A stretch of DNA of 64,000 nt. Origin: Thuidium tamariscinum. Lineage: Eukaryota; Streptophyta; Bryopsida; Hypnales; Thuidiaceae. Location: assembly GCA_947034885.2 (NCBI GenBank), contig OX344754.2, forward strand, positions 17,750,501 through 17,814,500, written 5' to 3'. Shown in pieces: positions 1-10,639 of this stretch. The notes below the pieces were generated by a model that saw only the letters and a list, made by a program, of their open reading frames with translations, was not told the DNA's origin and made no database searches. The position numbers and the translations under genes are program-made. Each line of letters opens with the position of its first letter. Position 1 is the stretch's first letter.

Positions 1-477
1 AACCCCGAAATGGAAGTTGACGGGTTCAGTCCTTACCTTCTTGCAGATTCGGGATACCCTTTGTTACCCTGGATTATGACTCCTCATCGTCGCATCGCAC
101 CTATGCCTGTCTCGGAGACATTGCTAAACAGGAAGCTCTGCAAAGGTCGCGCGGTAGTGGAAAACGCCTTTGGGATATTAAAACAATCATTTCGTGAGTT
201 ACTTGGTAAGACAGAGCTGCACCTGCATTTCCTGCCCGATGTCATTGTATGTTGTGCGATTCTTCACAACATTCTCTTACGGCAGTCTCATGGAGACGTG
301 GAGCAGTTCTTACAAGTTCTGCAAGATGAGGGAATGGAAGAAGCTTCGCCAGCTCCAGAGTTTCGACCTCCTGTGAACCGTGTTACTGAGGACGCCGAAG
401 CCCAAGCATCTGCTGCAGATATCAAACGACGACAATTGGGCGAGTATTTGGTAGCACGCCGGCGACCAACTCTGTAA
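1..477 (+). CDS. PIF/Harbinger-type transposase, C-terminal part (5' end outside window)
   Basis: The frame is open from the first base and ends at TAA 475-477, giving 158 visible residues. It is the C-terminal half of a DDE transposase of the PIF/Harbinger superfamily (nuclease domain DDE_Tnp_4). Seen directly: an ADSGYPLLPW motif whose Asp (codon 46-48) sits where the family's second catalytic Asp lies; then LNRK and the block VVENAFGILK, whose Glu (codon 160-162) is the expected catalytic Glu; then HFLPDVIVCCAILHN, a typical end of the domain. The tail of about 60 residues is polar. In this superfamily the transposase works with a Myb/SANT-like partner, and such a gene lies tail-to-tail 489 bp downstream. 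No frameshift or stop is visible in this part; the first catalytic Asp lies outside the window, so intactness cannot be judged. Identification is confident; activity is unknown. Confidence 0.9.
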   Translation, partial: NPEMEVDGFSPYLLADSGYPLLPWIMTPHRRIAPMPVSETLLNRKLCKGRAVVENAFGILKQSFRELLGKTELHLHFLPDVIVCCAILHNILLRQSHGDVEQFLQVLQDEGMEEASPAPEFRPPVNRVTEDAEAQASAADIKRRQLGEYLVARRRPTL

Positions 478-966
478 CTGCTGGTGGCACATGAAGACTA
501 GCCACATCAGTTAATTTTTCTCACTGTTATTTTTTGAGAGCATGTTTGTCGTTTGAAGTGCTCACATGAAGGCATGTCCGTTACTGTATCGGCCCTATAT
601 TAGCTTAGTCTTTTGCGCTTGAGCCTTTTCTATTCTATTTTCTGAATATGAAGACGGTAGCCTACTCAGGACATATTCGAGGACAAGCTGAAGTATTTAC
701 AATTTTTTTTTTTTTTTCTTTTTTTTTTTTTTTTTGGTTTTGCTATGTACAGCAGTTACACTTGCAGAATATAACTGTACATTTACTAGTAAAAGATGCA
801 CTTGTCTATGCTTTGTACTACATAATCATGCGCTTCAAGAAAGGTCTGATCTGCGTCCTATAGCAGAACGTATTCTCCTATCGCATATGATTACTTACAG
901 CCGATATACTATGAAGTTTAACTGAGAAAGCTACATATACATGCACGATATCTGCCAACATCAATT
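478..966. other. Spacer between two convergent Harbinger genes, with a poly-T tract
   Basis: This should hold the two 3' untranslated regions of the converging transposase and Myb-like genes. A tract of 33 bases at 703-735 is all T except for one C at 718. No convincing coding frame is seen. Confidence 0.5.
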
Positions 967-2823
967 CTACATCATGCGGGACGGAACAGGAGAATTAGGC
1001 CGAGATGGGGGAGCGAACTTATCTCCCTCTCTCTCGGCAGTAGTTGGCATGCATGCAGTCGGGCTCTGCATGTGATCAGAAATTGCGGAAGGAAAGGTGG
1101 CCAGGTGGTGGTATCCCTCATCTCCGGGGGCAACAGCTCCGAGTCCTCGACTAAGAACATGTGTCAATTGAGCGAAACAATTTACCATTTCTGCTTGCTT
1201 CATGATGGTCATTCTGGAATTGTCATTCGCAACAATGGCTGTCTCATGCTGCTGAAGGTCTCGCTTTTTCTGGTACTCCATCTGTTCACAGAAAAGTTCT
1301 CGTTGCACATTCATTTTGGTGCGCTCTACTTCAAGAGTGGCACCCGCAATGTCGCTCATCTGAGTAGCCATGGCAGCTCCCGTTGCTTTTGTAGCCTCTG
1401 CCATAATCGTATGCCCCGAAACGTATTTCCTTTTCACCACCGTATTTCCTGCACGTCTCTTCGAAGCACTCCCTGATGCCATGGAATCACTGAGCGTGAT
1501 CGGCACCACTCCTGCCGGCACCTGGCTGGCACGTTGCGCCTTCTTTGGGGTCATTTCTGGAACCGCTGGAGGAGGGGACGATGCATTGCAAGCCTGAGTA
1601 TTCGGCTCTGGTAGAGGCACATGCCCTGTACTGTCCGTGTCACACTGGACAGGAACAACCGGCGGCATGGGTTCATCATCGGAAGGGTGAGTTTCTTCAT
1701 CGCCATCGTCATTATTCTCCTCAACATCAGCGTCAACATTTTCAAAATTCCCATCCAAGGGGGAGAGCAAGTCACGGACATGTGGTGGCTTGATCTGAGG
1801 ACGATTCCCCATCCACTCGTGCATAGCTTCGAAGAACTCCTGTGAGAAATGCTTCGGCAATGACCGCTCCTTTCTCTGCTCCGGAATTAAGTCCCAGTAT
1901 TCATTGACATTCATTCCAGTTTTGGCGAAATAATCTGCAATTCGTTTGTAATCGGGTAGCAGCAAATGCCACTTTGCCTTGCATGAAGCTGGATCACGCA
2001 GCCCTTGGGTATAGCCGGAGAGCATGAGATCGTGTGACACACTGGCCCACTTCTCGCTGTCGGTCATCATGAGCAGACGGGGATCGCTATTGTCTAGTTC
2101 ATCGAGATGTAGATCTCGTCTGGCTTGGATGAGTATGAGGACCTCCGTCGGGGTCCAGTTTGGACCGCGCTCTTTCCGTGGACGTTTCCCTTGACTCGCA
2201 TTGTCTTCACTGACCTGAGGACTGTGGGCACAGCCGCTTTGCGCTCGGGAATTGCGGCTCCGTCTGCAGCTCTCGTACTCAGTGAAGGATGAAGTTCCAC
2301 CTGCACAGGTGATGAAGGCATGAAGAGACGACGAAGCTGTAAGTTGCAGCACTTGCTAAATCTTGAGATACGTTAGTCAATTCATGTGTGATGTACTGAT
2401 ATGTGCACACTTCCAACCACAGGTCGCCTTGCATGAATCAAACTGGTGGACTTCGATCACGTCTTTCTTTACATGAGCGAATGCATGGTAGAGAGTGTAC
2501 TTGACATAAACTACAAAGTGAACCAACTATCAGGACAAACACTTGACGGCATGGTATGTTTATAACGTCATTCTCTCAAGCAGGAGCCATTCGTGAAGTT
2601 GGTGAAAGAATCAGAAGCAGGACATGAAGTGCTCAATCAAATCTCAGAGAAGCTGTGACTTGACATGGACGGAGTTCATTTCAAGTAATAAGCGGCAAAA
2701 CTTTGAATTTCACGTGTAACATGCATGTAATGTGATTGACTTATAATGGGACTCACCTGTGCTGGCGGTAGTATTCTGTGCTTGCGGATGTAGTGATCGA
2801 TTGGCTTTGCGTCGGCGATCCAT
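967..2823 (-). CDS. Myb/SANT-like (trihelix-type) Harbinger accessory protein, two exons
   Basis: Proposed CDS is complement(join(967..2336, 2757..2823)), 478 aa. The long frame alone has no ATG start near its 5' end. Upstream, an ATG (2823-2821) opens a 22-codon exon starting MDRRRKANRS and ending at a donor GTGAGT (2756-2751). The acceptor TTACAG (AG 2338-2337) restores frame exactly (phase 1), and a CTAAC branch site (2376-2372) lies 36 nt before it. Residues about 80-172 hold a Myb/SANT-like fold: GPNWTPTE, KWASVS, CKAKWHLLL and YWDLIPEQR, with tryptophans at 84, 119, 145 and 170. A basic stretch (GKRPRKERG) precedes it. An acidic, Asp/Glu-rich linker and a C-terminal helical, probably coiled-coil segment (around MNVQRELFCEQMEYQKKRD) follow. 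In Harbinger elements this second protein binds the element ends and helps import the transposase into the nucleus. A co-opted host trihelix factor is the main alternative; the transposase next door makes that less likely. Confidence 0.8.
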
Positions 2824-3790
2824 ACTGCTCCACAGTTCGCTGCACATGAAGCATGTCACGGCATACAAAATTGTTCAGATCTACTCTCTCTAGTCGTGCA
2901 GCTTCTTCATGATTTGTTTCCGTGAAAGCCCAAACATACGGAGAGTGTTACATGGGAACATTAATGGCGCGCTGAATCTAGAATTTAGCAATGCGTGCGT
3001 GACGTTACTAATTGGAGGAATACGGGGTCAAAATGACGACAAATTCAGATTAGAACGATATTGCATAGTTCAATTTCGGTCTTACCTGTCCAGGTCAAAG
3101 CTTTTGTATAGTCAGAAGTGCAACGGTGAAAGCATGTTTCGGTCTCATGTGAAGAAGACATGAACGACAACCAACCGTAGTCAAAATTGTTCACGCTGAG
3201 ATGGAATTACCTACCAATTCGGTACTGTATGCTGCACTGAATTTAAAGATGATTCCCATACAAAAATTGCACGCATTTGTTAAGAGCAACGACGTAAGCC
3301 ACGTCGATCCGTCATTATCTTAACTCACAGTGATTACGGAGACCTGCGGTAGTGCCACTCAGCTGCAGAGTTTACGTACGCTGGCGATGTTCTTCCAAAA
3401 AGCTCCAGAATTCGTCCTCTCCTGTCGCGCTGCCTAATTTCCGGTGCTTGTTCAATGGTGTCTAACAGTGAAAGGGGTTTGAACTGTCATTGTCAGCCCA
3501 CTTCATGCAATTCTGAGCTGAGTTTCATTAACCTAATACCTGAAGCACAGTGAAGCCAGCACTGACGGCTAATTAAAGCCTGCATGCTTGCCGTAATGGA
3601 TGTGGCCAGCGCATGCACGTTACCGTGTCCAAGGGGCTGAAAAATCTCTACGTTGGGAGGCTTCATTCATTTCCCGTGTGACAACTCTTTCTAAATTAAC
3701 TGTGTCAGTATTTGCAGCACTTGTGATCAGGCTCGGCTTCTAGCCATGCTTCCATGTAGGATCGGTATTCACTTCAAACCCACGTTGTGA
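2824..3790 (-). other. Leader and right flank of the Harbinger unit
   Basis: This moderately GC-rich stretch differs from the AT-rich DNA that begins at about 3.79 kb, so the element's right end probably lies in or near it. On the minus strand a second donor-like GGACAG/GTAAGA (near 3087) and an acceptor-like ATGTGCAG (near 2843) could bound an intron in the 5' leader. The element's left end is outside the window, so I could not match terminal inverted repeats. No coding frame is convincing. Confidence 0.35.
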
Positions 3791-3835
3791 ATGCACAGCG
3801 TTGTGGAAAAAAAACCTCCTCAAAAAACGCCAACT

Positions 3836-4480
3836 TAAGAGCAGGTGGGAACAGACCTTAAGGTAAGAATTGAGATTATTTAACCAACTTTCATGGCAAA
3901 TTCATTAATTTTTTATTGTTGCAAATGGTCTGAAGTTACAAAAATAGGTACAGAAACATCAAAGAAATTGGATCAAATCACCAGAATTGGTACATTTTAC
4001 CACTGTTTTGGAAGCACTTAGGTGAAACCATCTTAAACCATCCAAGTAAGGAATTCAGCATAGTTGGAGGCAGATTTTTCTAAGAATAATATTTTCCCAG
4101 TATTAGCAAGTGAAAATCATGAATATTAAAAAAAATAGATTTTTTGGATGTCGTATGAAATTTCTATGATTTTCCAAAGTGTTGGCTCTTTAGACCACTG
4201 AAATTGTTCAATAGATACCCCCAAATCTGAATGCTGCTAAAATCAACAATGAGTCAATCAGATTTTGGTATGTGTCCTTAATATTCTTCATCAAATTAGA
4301 GTCAAGCATTTGGCAAACACAATAACTACAATCTAGAGATGGTTTTGGATGCGTCTAGGGTCCAATGCAAGGTACATGTGTGGTATTGGGTATTTCTCCC
4401 TTAGATGAAACCATCCCAAATCATCCTTGTCCAACACTCTTGACAAGTAGAATTCTATAGGTGAGTTCCTACTTGGCCTT
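3836..4480. repeat. Possible MITE bounded by TAAGGCCAAGTGGGAA-like ends
   Basis: The left end reads TTAAGAGCAGGTGGGAACAG. The right end read on the other strand is ATAAGGCCAAGTAGGAAC. A third end of the same kind (AAGGCCAAGTGGGAATAGAC) stands alone near 6180. The interval also contains a family A repeat (4017-4428). The ends are imperfect and no target duplication is clear. Confidence 0.3.
4017..4428 (+). repeat. Family A repeat, copy 1
   Basis: About 400 bp, shared with copies at 5160-5545 and 60850-61265 and, inverted, at 8613-8970 and about 6290-6480. Landmarks in every plus-strand copy: GTGAAAATCATGAATATT, then TTTTGGATGT, then TGAGTCTAGGGTCCA or a close variant. This copy is bracketed by direct repeats of about 27 bp (4017-4043 and 4400-4426, CTTAGRTGAAACCATC). 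It is non-coding. Confidence 0.65.
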
Positions 4481-4485
4481 ATCTA

Positions 4486-5094
4486 AGGTAAGAGGCTCAA
4501 AAACCATTGATTTAAAGGCTGGTCTGCCTTTATCATGTATTTTTTGAAATGGTAATATTTTTTCTCATTTTTCAATCAAAGAGGAATTAAACGAGGAATC
4601 GAACACAAGTTGTTTCATAAATTTTGGAGCATTTATGAATTATTTATGAATTTTCAAACGAAATTTGGCATAGGTCCTTATTTGTGATTCATAGGCTTTG
4701 AAACCCCCCACATGGTTAGTTTTAAGAAAAATATGGTTTTGTTCAAAAACTAGAATTGCAAAATGTAAAAAGTAATAGAGATGATTTCAAAATGTGACCC
4801 TTTCTAAAATTGAAATGAATGCCTGAATCGATCATTATTTCAAAAAAATTAACATTTGTAAGAAGGTAGTTGAACCACCAATTCTTATTTTGAATAAAAG
4901 TAGTAGACACCTATCCACTTAGTTAAGAGTGAATCCATTGTGACTTTTAAACCATCCATTGAAGAAGTATAAACCAAATCTTATCATACTCTGATATAAT
5001 CAAGAGTCCATTTTCCTACAATGAAGTATTCATTTCACAAACTCCTACTAGATAGTTGTAAATGCCCGCACTATTTTTGAACCTTCTCCTATAG
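4486..5094 (-). mobile_element. AGGTAAGAGGCTC-ended MITE (subfamily B2), inverted copy
   Basis: The left end TA/AGGTAAGAGGCTCAAAAACC matches the ends of related elements, and the right end reads TATAGGAGAAGGTTC on the minus strand. The interior is the reverse complement of the elements at 34681-35298 and 50535-51099; for example, the AAACCATCCATTGAAGAAG stretch near 4950 corresponds to the middle of the 34.8 kb copy. It has no coding potential and is probably a non-autonomous DNA transposon. Confidence 0.6.
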
Positions 5095-5159
5095 CACCTC
5101 CTATAGTTACTTAAGTATTTGGCTGAAATGTAGCAAACTTGTTTTTATATAGGAATGGA

Positions 5160-5545
5160 ATTGGAAGGATATGATAGAAACATCCAAAACCTTTAAAAAT
5201 TGGAAGCAATTTTTTTCTAAAAATAATATTTTTTTAGTATTAGTGAGTGAAAATCATGAATATTAAAAAAAAAAAAATTGGATGTTGTATGTTATTTTTG
5301 TGTTGGCTCCCTAAACCATTGAAATTGTCATGTAGGTACATCCAAATCTGAACCCTACTAAAGTTAGTAGTGAGCCAATCAGATTTGGGTATGTGTCTTC
5401 TAAATGTGTCACCAAATCATAGTCAAGCATATGGCAAACAGATTCATTGAAGTCTACAAATGCAATTAGATGAGTCTAGGGTCCAATGCAAGGGATAGGT
5501 GCAATATTCAGTGTTTCTTCCTTGGGTGGAACCTTAATTAATAAT
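5160..5545 (+). repeat. Family A repeat, copy 2
   Basis: Same order of landmarks as copy 1: GTGAAAATCATGAATATT at about 5246, TTGGATGTTGTATG, CCCTAAACCATTGAAATTGT, and GATGAGTCTAGGGTCCA at about 5471. The poly-A tract inside is longer than in copy 1. Confidence 0.6.
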
Positions 5546-7383
5546 GTTGAGAGCATTTATAGTGAGGGGGTGTTATGGAACATGTTTGCCACTTTTTTGC
5601 ACTTAAAATATTGGACATTTACACTTGATATGTTAATACTAGAGGTGGGGTCTCTACTACTTTTGTTCTTTGCAAGTACCACCTCGCACCTTGTATTGTA
5701 ACTTACTCCAATATGAATTGAAGCCTTCAAAATGTGGGTGCCATCTAGTGTAAATTATATTTTTCTTCTATAAAATGGAATTTTTCACCAATGCCTACTT
5801 TCTATAATGATAGATAGAGCTTCTAAACAACTAACTTTATGTTTGGATAAAGTTAAGAGTTGAAGCCCCTATAATATTTGATTAAGGTTTTTACACAATG
5901 GTGCATTAATGAAGTCCTAGCCTACATGGCTGCCTACTCATTTAAGGCTTTGAAACTATCCCTCTTACAAGTTGATTGGCCATTAGGAAGTCACTTTGAT
6001 AAAAACACACAAAATTTCCTCAAATATTCATTTTGAAAGATTTAATGAGCACTTGTTAACTATTACCTAGGTACCTCTTCTATAAAAATTAGTGGCCATA
6101 ACATTGCTCTTAAATCCATGCCACATCATTTGCACATGGGAATGCTCTACACTATACTATTCATAAGATTGTCCTTCTAAGGCCAAGTGGGAATAGACCC
6201 TACTCCAAGTATCCTCAGAAGTACAAATAAACCATTCTTACAATGAGTAGATTGTCGATTCTCTAGATTTTTGTTTGAAGCTACATGATGATTTCAATGG
6301 CTTCAAGAGCTTTCACTTTGAAAATTCATATTAAATATATGACTTGTCCAAATTTTTTTTTTTTTAAAATCTTAATTTTTAAATAGATAATACTACATAA
6401 ACAAATGTTGTTTTTTTTGCAAAAAAAACATCCCTCCAACTATACTAAATTGCTCATTTCAACGTTTTTGGATGTTTTCATGTTACAAAAGAAGAAAGGC
6501 TATTGAGGGAAGACATAACGATGAATCACATTTTGTTGGTAAGTTAACATACATAAAATCATGATTTTTTTTTCATATTTGAAAAAGTATCATAGTGGCG
6601 ATATAAAATGTTATAGTGGTGCTCCAAATTGCAACATTCATCCACTTATTGGATGTATAGTATGATTTTCATCCACAATTAGGCAATTTCATCTAATATT
6701 TTTTTAAATTTCAAAGTTGTTTGGCGATTTCATCCAAGTTTTTTGGCATTTTCTGTAATGTGTTTTAGCCAGATTATTTTTTCTGGTGCCATTTGGCACT
6801 AGAAAGCCAAGAAAACAAAGACCTGCATACGAGCACCCCCACAGCAACACAATCAAGCAACACTCTAAAGGTTCAGTGCCATTGATCTTCTATGTCAAAG
6901 AAATGTCCTCCATTGATTTGCTTGACCATGTCTGCTATAAGCTCAGTACACTTGTTTGATTTCAGTGTTGGCATCTGTAGACCTGGTTAAAAGAATGCCC
7001 CCATACGGAGGACATACTGAGTGATGTGGAGTCCTTGGGAAACTAAAAGGCAGTGATCAAATATAGGTTGGTGTAGAAAGTCTTGTGTACTCCAAGTTGT
7101 ACAAAAAAAAGGGGCATAAAATTGTTTGAGTTTCACATCATACAAAGGGGCAATGCAAATTCCATGCCCAAAGTCCAAGTTGCCGAGGTTTACAGCACCA
7201 AATGCAGCACCGGACACATCATTCTATCAATATTGAGATTGCGATCCTTTCCTGTGGAAATTCAACTGGAACCTCAATGAAATATGTGGCAACCATGTAT
7301 TGAATATGTAGAGCACAATTGTATCTCAATAGAGCAGGGATTTTTTGGTGGTGGGAGTAAGGTAAAACACGCCTATTTGTCAA
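5546..7383. other. AT-rich intergenic DNA with repeat fragments
   Basis: No gene is supported. About 6290-6480 is a reverse-complement fragment of family A, with homopolymer tracts near 6353 and 6413. GAGCACCCCCACAGC at 6832 is an isolated end of the small MITE that is complete at 30618-30746. Short frames here look like chance openings. Confidence 0.4.
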
Positions 7384-7385
7384 TA

Positions 7386-7658
7386 AGGTAGGTACACCTA
7401 AAAGCGCCACTTATTCATATTGAGCCTAGTTCCTACTATTAATTAGTTCAAATTTTTATGTAGTCTTGTTGGCAAGTGAAAGCATGTTCCAACGCACCAA
7501 AGAACGCAGGATTTGGATACTGTATGCAAAAATTATTAACAGTTAAAGTCTATTTTTGAAAGTGCCATCTACAATCTGTGAACATGACTGATTTTGAAAA
7601 TGTATGTGCACTGTAGATGGCACTTTTAGGAACAGGGCACTTTTGGGTGTACCTACCT
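7386..7658 (+). mobile_element. TA-flanked MITE with 26-bp terminal inverted repeats
   Basis: The left end AGGTAGGTACACCTAAAAGC starts at 7386. The right end, read on the other strand, is AGGTAGGTACACCCAAAAGT and ends at 7658. Both sides are flanked by TA (7384-7385 and 7659-7660), as expected for a TA target duplication. The 273-bp interior has no coding frame. Its middle (GGCAAGTGAAAGC then TTGGATACTGTATGC) recurs at about 30.5 kb and 57.3 kb, so those are related copies. Confidence 0.8.
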
Positions 7659-7660
7659 TA

Positions 7661-8610
7661 TACATATTGTCAGAGATTGGGAAGTTTGAGAGAAGCCATT
7701 TGCAAGTTGAATAAGGATGTTTCAACAAGAAATGAATTTTCTCTTATGTTTTGAAGTGTAGTTTGTTGGGACTAAAGTGGTACAACCCCCTTGCTATTAA
7801 ACCATACATTGACATGTTGTTTCCCTCCCCAAATGCATTGTCACTATGGTAAAAGGTTGCTGATAAGATTGTGGTTAATGGATGGATGACTAATACAAAT
7901 GGAACAATATCCCATAGGAGTGTTGGATTTGGATGACTAAAGGTAACTATTGGTTTGTTCTATGTTATAGTACATCAGGAAGAACTTTGGAAAACTGTGG
8001 CCAATGTATTTCAAGTGATGTACATGCATCCCAAGCATATCTTCACACAATCATGAATACAACTAGAAAAAATGTAAGCTAGAATGTAAGCAATAGTGTA
8101 CTAAGGTAAACTATCCCATTGTGGTCATCTTTGGAACAAGCTCGTGGGCAAATTTGTAACAATGTTGTACATTCAAGTTCTCAAATGTAGACCATCAATA
8201 CAATTTTATCTACAATGGACTTGCTCCAATTCAGATTGCAATGGGGAAGCTTACCTTAGTAAGTGACCAAATGCAAGTGAATGAAAACTAGTGTACATAT
8301 TCAAAAGTTTGAACACAACACCAAGTGCTAAAATAACATCAAGCTAGTCCTTATGTAGGGCAAGCCAGTCTACCATAACATCAGGACTTTTGGAGGGGGA
8401 CCAATGTCCTCCTTGCTAGCCTTGTTCCATAGGTCAGTTTTTAGAGAGATGGCTGTTGGTTTGTTAAATTCTGACAAAGTTGGTGAATTTTTGCCAAGAA
8501 AAAAGGCCCTGCATCACATGTGTGGCCCACTTCTATATGTAAGGCAACCGGGATTTGATCAAGTTTACACTCTCGGTCACAGAATGCCACTCACTCACTC
8601 AATGGAGTAC
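7661..8610. other. AT-rich intergenic DNA
   Basis: I found no convincing gene, RNA or repeat boundary here. About 8330-8610 is somewhat richer in GC, but no domain is recognisable in any frame. Confidence 0.35.
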
Positions 8611-8612
8611 TA

Positions 8613-8970
8613 AGGTAGTAGCATCCATAACCATCATTGCACCCATAACTGACAAGTAGAGTGCCCTTAAATCGTCTTCAAGAGTACCTCCAAATTGTCA
8701 CTCACTCTTAATTTTGATTGGTAAACTCTTAATTTTTTAGATTTTGTTGTGAGAATCAAGGTAGATTTACTAGAGTGCAGTATAGAGTGCCCTAGTGAGT
8801 TCCACTTTGAAAATTCACTGAAATTAGATGACTTGTCCAAAAATTCTTTTTATTTAATTTTTAAATTCATGATTTTCAGTTGCTAATACTGTAAAAATAT
8901 TTTTTTCTAGAAAAAGATACCTTCAGCTCTACTGAATTGCTTATTTTGACAGTTATGGGTGTTCCTACCT
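8613..8970 (-). mobile_element. TA-flanked MITE of family A, sitting in a putative stop codon
   Basis: The termini are AGGTAGTAGCATCCATAACC (8613) and, on the other strand, AGGTAGGAACACCCATAAC (ending at 8970). TA duplications stand at 8611-8612 and 8971-8972. The interior read on the minus strand carries the family A landmark CAGTATTAGCAACTGAAAATC. This is the family A member with the clearest ends and target duplication. It is non-coding, 358 bp. Confidence 0.75.
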
Positions 8971-9820
8971 TACGTGGCTTGCTTCTTTTCTCCCCACTTT
9001 CGGTTGTTTGGGCACTGCTTCACAGCTAACTTCGCAATCAGCAGCTTCTCTTTGATTCCACATGATGGGTCGATCGGTCCCCACCTCATACCATGGTCTC
9101 TCTTCCAATCTCTGCGAGGCGCTCCATGGAAATCAAAATCGATCGTCTTGGGCAAGACGAACTTCATTTTCTGCCAATCGCATGAAGTTTCTGCATTTCC
9201 AGTAAGCAACGTAATGTTCGATTCACGAGCAAAATGCAAACAGAAAGGCGGGCAGAAAGGATTGCAAACGGAATAACAAACGTCTGATTAAAAGATTTTC
9301 CACTTGACATAGACATATACGTACTGTAATGGTATTGAAAAGTTGGAATCACTCGTCGCCATGAATTTGCAGCGAGATGTCTTTTTTAACCACCTGAAGA
9401 CAATTGGGAAGGCACTTAATTAATTGCATCCCTCGGAATCCACAGAACCCCAAACCCTTAAATCCAGCAGATTTCCTTTCTGTGAGGATGAAAAGAGTTG
9501 AGCGTAAGGTTTCAGGATCTACAAGTATGTCCAAATTAATTAAAGGCTAATTGAAGTGCATCTGTCTGATCTGCAAGCGATCTTCAAGTGAAGGAATACT
9601 GCCTTCACCGTAATCAAGATTTACGTTAGCAGCCGCATCAGGTGTCGATCGCTTCCTCCGATCCTCGACAGGTACCTTGTGTGCACAGAGCTAGAATTCA
9701 TAGTACCTTTGTTTTAGAGATGTGAAGCTCACGCTGGATTTGCACGAAACGCAAGCATAAAGTCATTGCAATTGGAACAAAAGAATCTCCTTGAAATACT
9801 GTGGTTCAGTAGCAGAAGTC
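8970..9820 (-). pseudogene. Unrecognised minus-strand gene remnant, probable 3' exons
   Basis: This is an island of more balanced base composition. On the minus strand at least three coding-like segments can be read. 9690-9548 includes VPVEDRRKRSTPDAAANV and IPSLEDRLQ. 9518-9394 includes PETLRSTLFILTERKSAG, lies after a TTGTAG acceptor and ends at CAG/GTGG. 9170-8970 includes KMKFVLPKTIDFDFHG and GIKEKLLIAKLAVKQ, lies after a TTGGCAG acceptor and stops at TAA 8972-8970. A further segment near 9800-9725 reads LCLRFVQIQRELH before AAG/GTAC. Spacing between some segments is shorter than usual plant introns, and the upstream side is occupied by a repeat, so it may be truncated. I do not recognise the family; a working gene, a relic and a captured fragment are all possible. 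Confidence 0.3.
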
Positions 9821-9934
9821 CACACACTTGAAAATGCGATGGAGTCAAGTGTGAAGAGTATTTGTGCAATTGAGTCACCATGGAATTCTCCAAAGATCTA
9901 TAATTATCTTTTACTTTCAATTGGATGGAAGCTT

Positions 9935-10160
9935 ACTATAGGACCTCAGGTAGGAGTTTCATAAATTGACCATCTAAGCGTTGGAATTGAATTTTAGGGA
10001 GGTGAAACATCTTGAAATATTTTTCATTAAATTTTCCTAGAAAGACAAGTGGGATAGGCATCTAAGCCAAGTTATTTCATATTTTTTGGATCTTTGTGGA
10101 ATTAGTTACAAATTTTTGAAGTTGAAAAAAAATTCATCATTTGTGGTCACCAAAAGCACC
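9935..10160 (-). repeat. AGGTAGG-type MITE relic (subfamily B1)
   Basis: It begins CAGGTAGGAGTTTCATAAA, and the interior runs GAAACATCTTGAAATATTTT, AGACAAGTGGGATAGGCATC, then TTTGTGGAATTAGTTA. The same order occurs at 35625-35955 and, reversed, at 55918-56247. The right end was not found. Confidence 0.5.
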
Positions 10161-10639
10161 CACCTCGAGAAATGTGCAGATTTCATACATTGACGAAAGC
10201 AAAATGTACCTCTCAATCATGTTCACTTTTGATGCCTAGTTGGAGTTTGAGTCTCCTATCTTAGAGTATGCTAGAAAAGAAACAAAGTTTGTTTGAAGAT
10301 TGGTAGATAAGGTGTGGGTTACTGATGTATGGTAGAAGATAGTCTACAATTCCATCCTTACAAACTATATCTTTTGTTCTTTAGGAAAACAAGATACTAA
10401 ATTGTCCACTTATTTTGGTTTTGCCTTCGAGCCCTAAAGACTTTGCACTTCACTACAAGGCTCTTCAATATCCTCTAACAAATTCACTTCACCTTGTCTA
10501 TCTATCAAATCCCTTCTAGAGAAGAAACTCTTATCTCAAAAGACCACAAACTTTAGATTTTATTTTGAGGATTCACATACTCTCTAGAATATTTGGCTTC
10601 AGTGAAATCAAGTCATCTTCAAAAGAAGTTGTTGGATTT
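10161..10639. other. AT-rich intergenic DNA
   Basis: I see nothing that can be supported as a gene, RNA or dated repeat. Confidence 0.4.

Noticed and set aside
703..735. Poly-T tract as the poly(A) tail of a reverse-oriented retroposon
   Set aside because: It lies between convergent Harbinger genes with no target duplication or retroposed body visible.
1072..1845. Plus-strand frames opposite the Myb-like gene
   Set aside because: Shadows of the minus-strand coding sequence, which has a recognisable domain.
3370..3440. Minus-strand segment as a further upstream coding exon of the Myb-like gene
   Set aside because: Short readable stretch only; the exon at 2757-2823 already supplies an ATG, and no clean splice pair links this piece.
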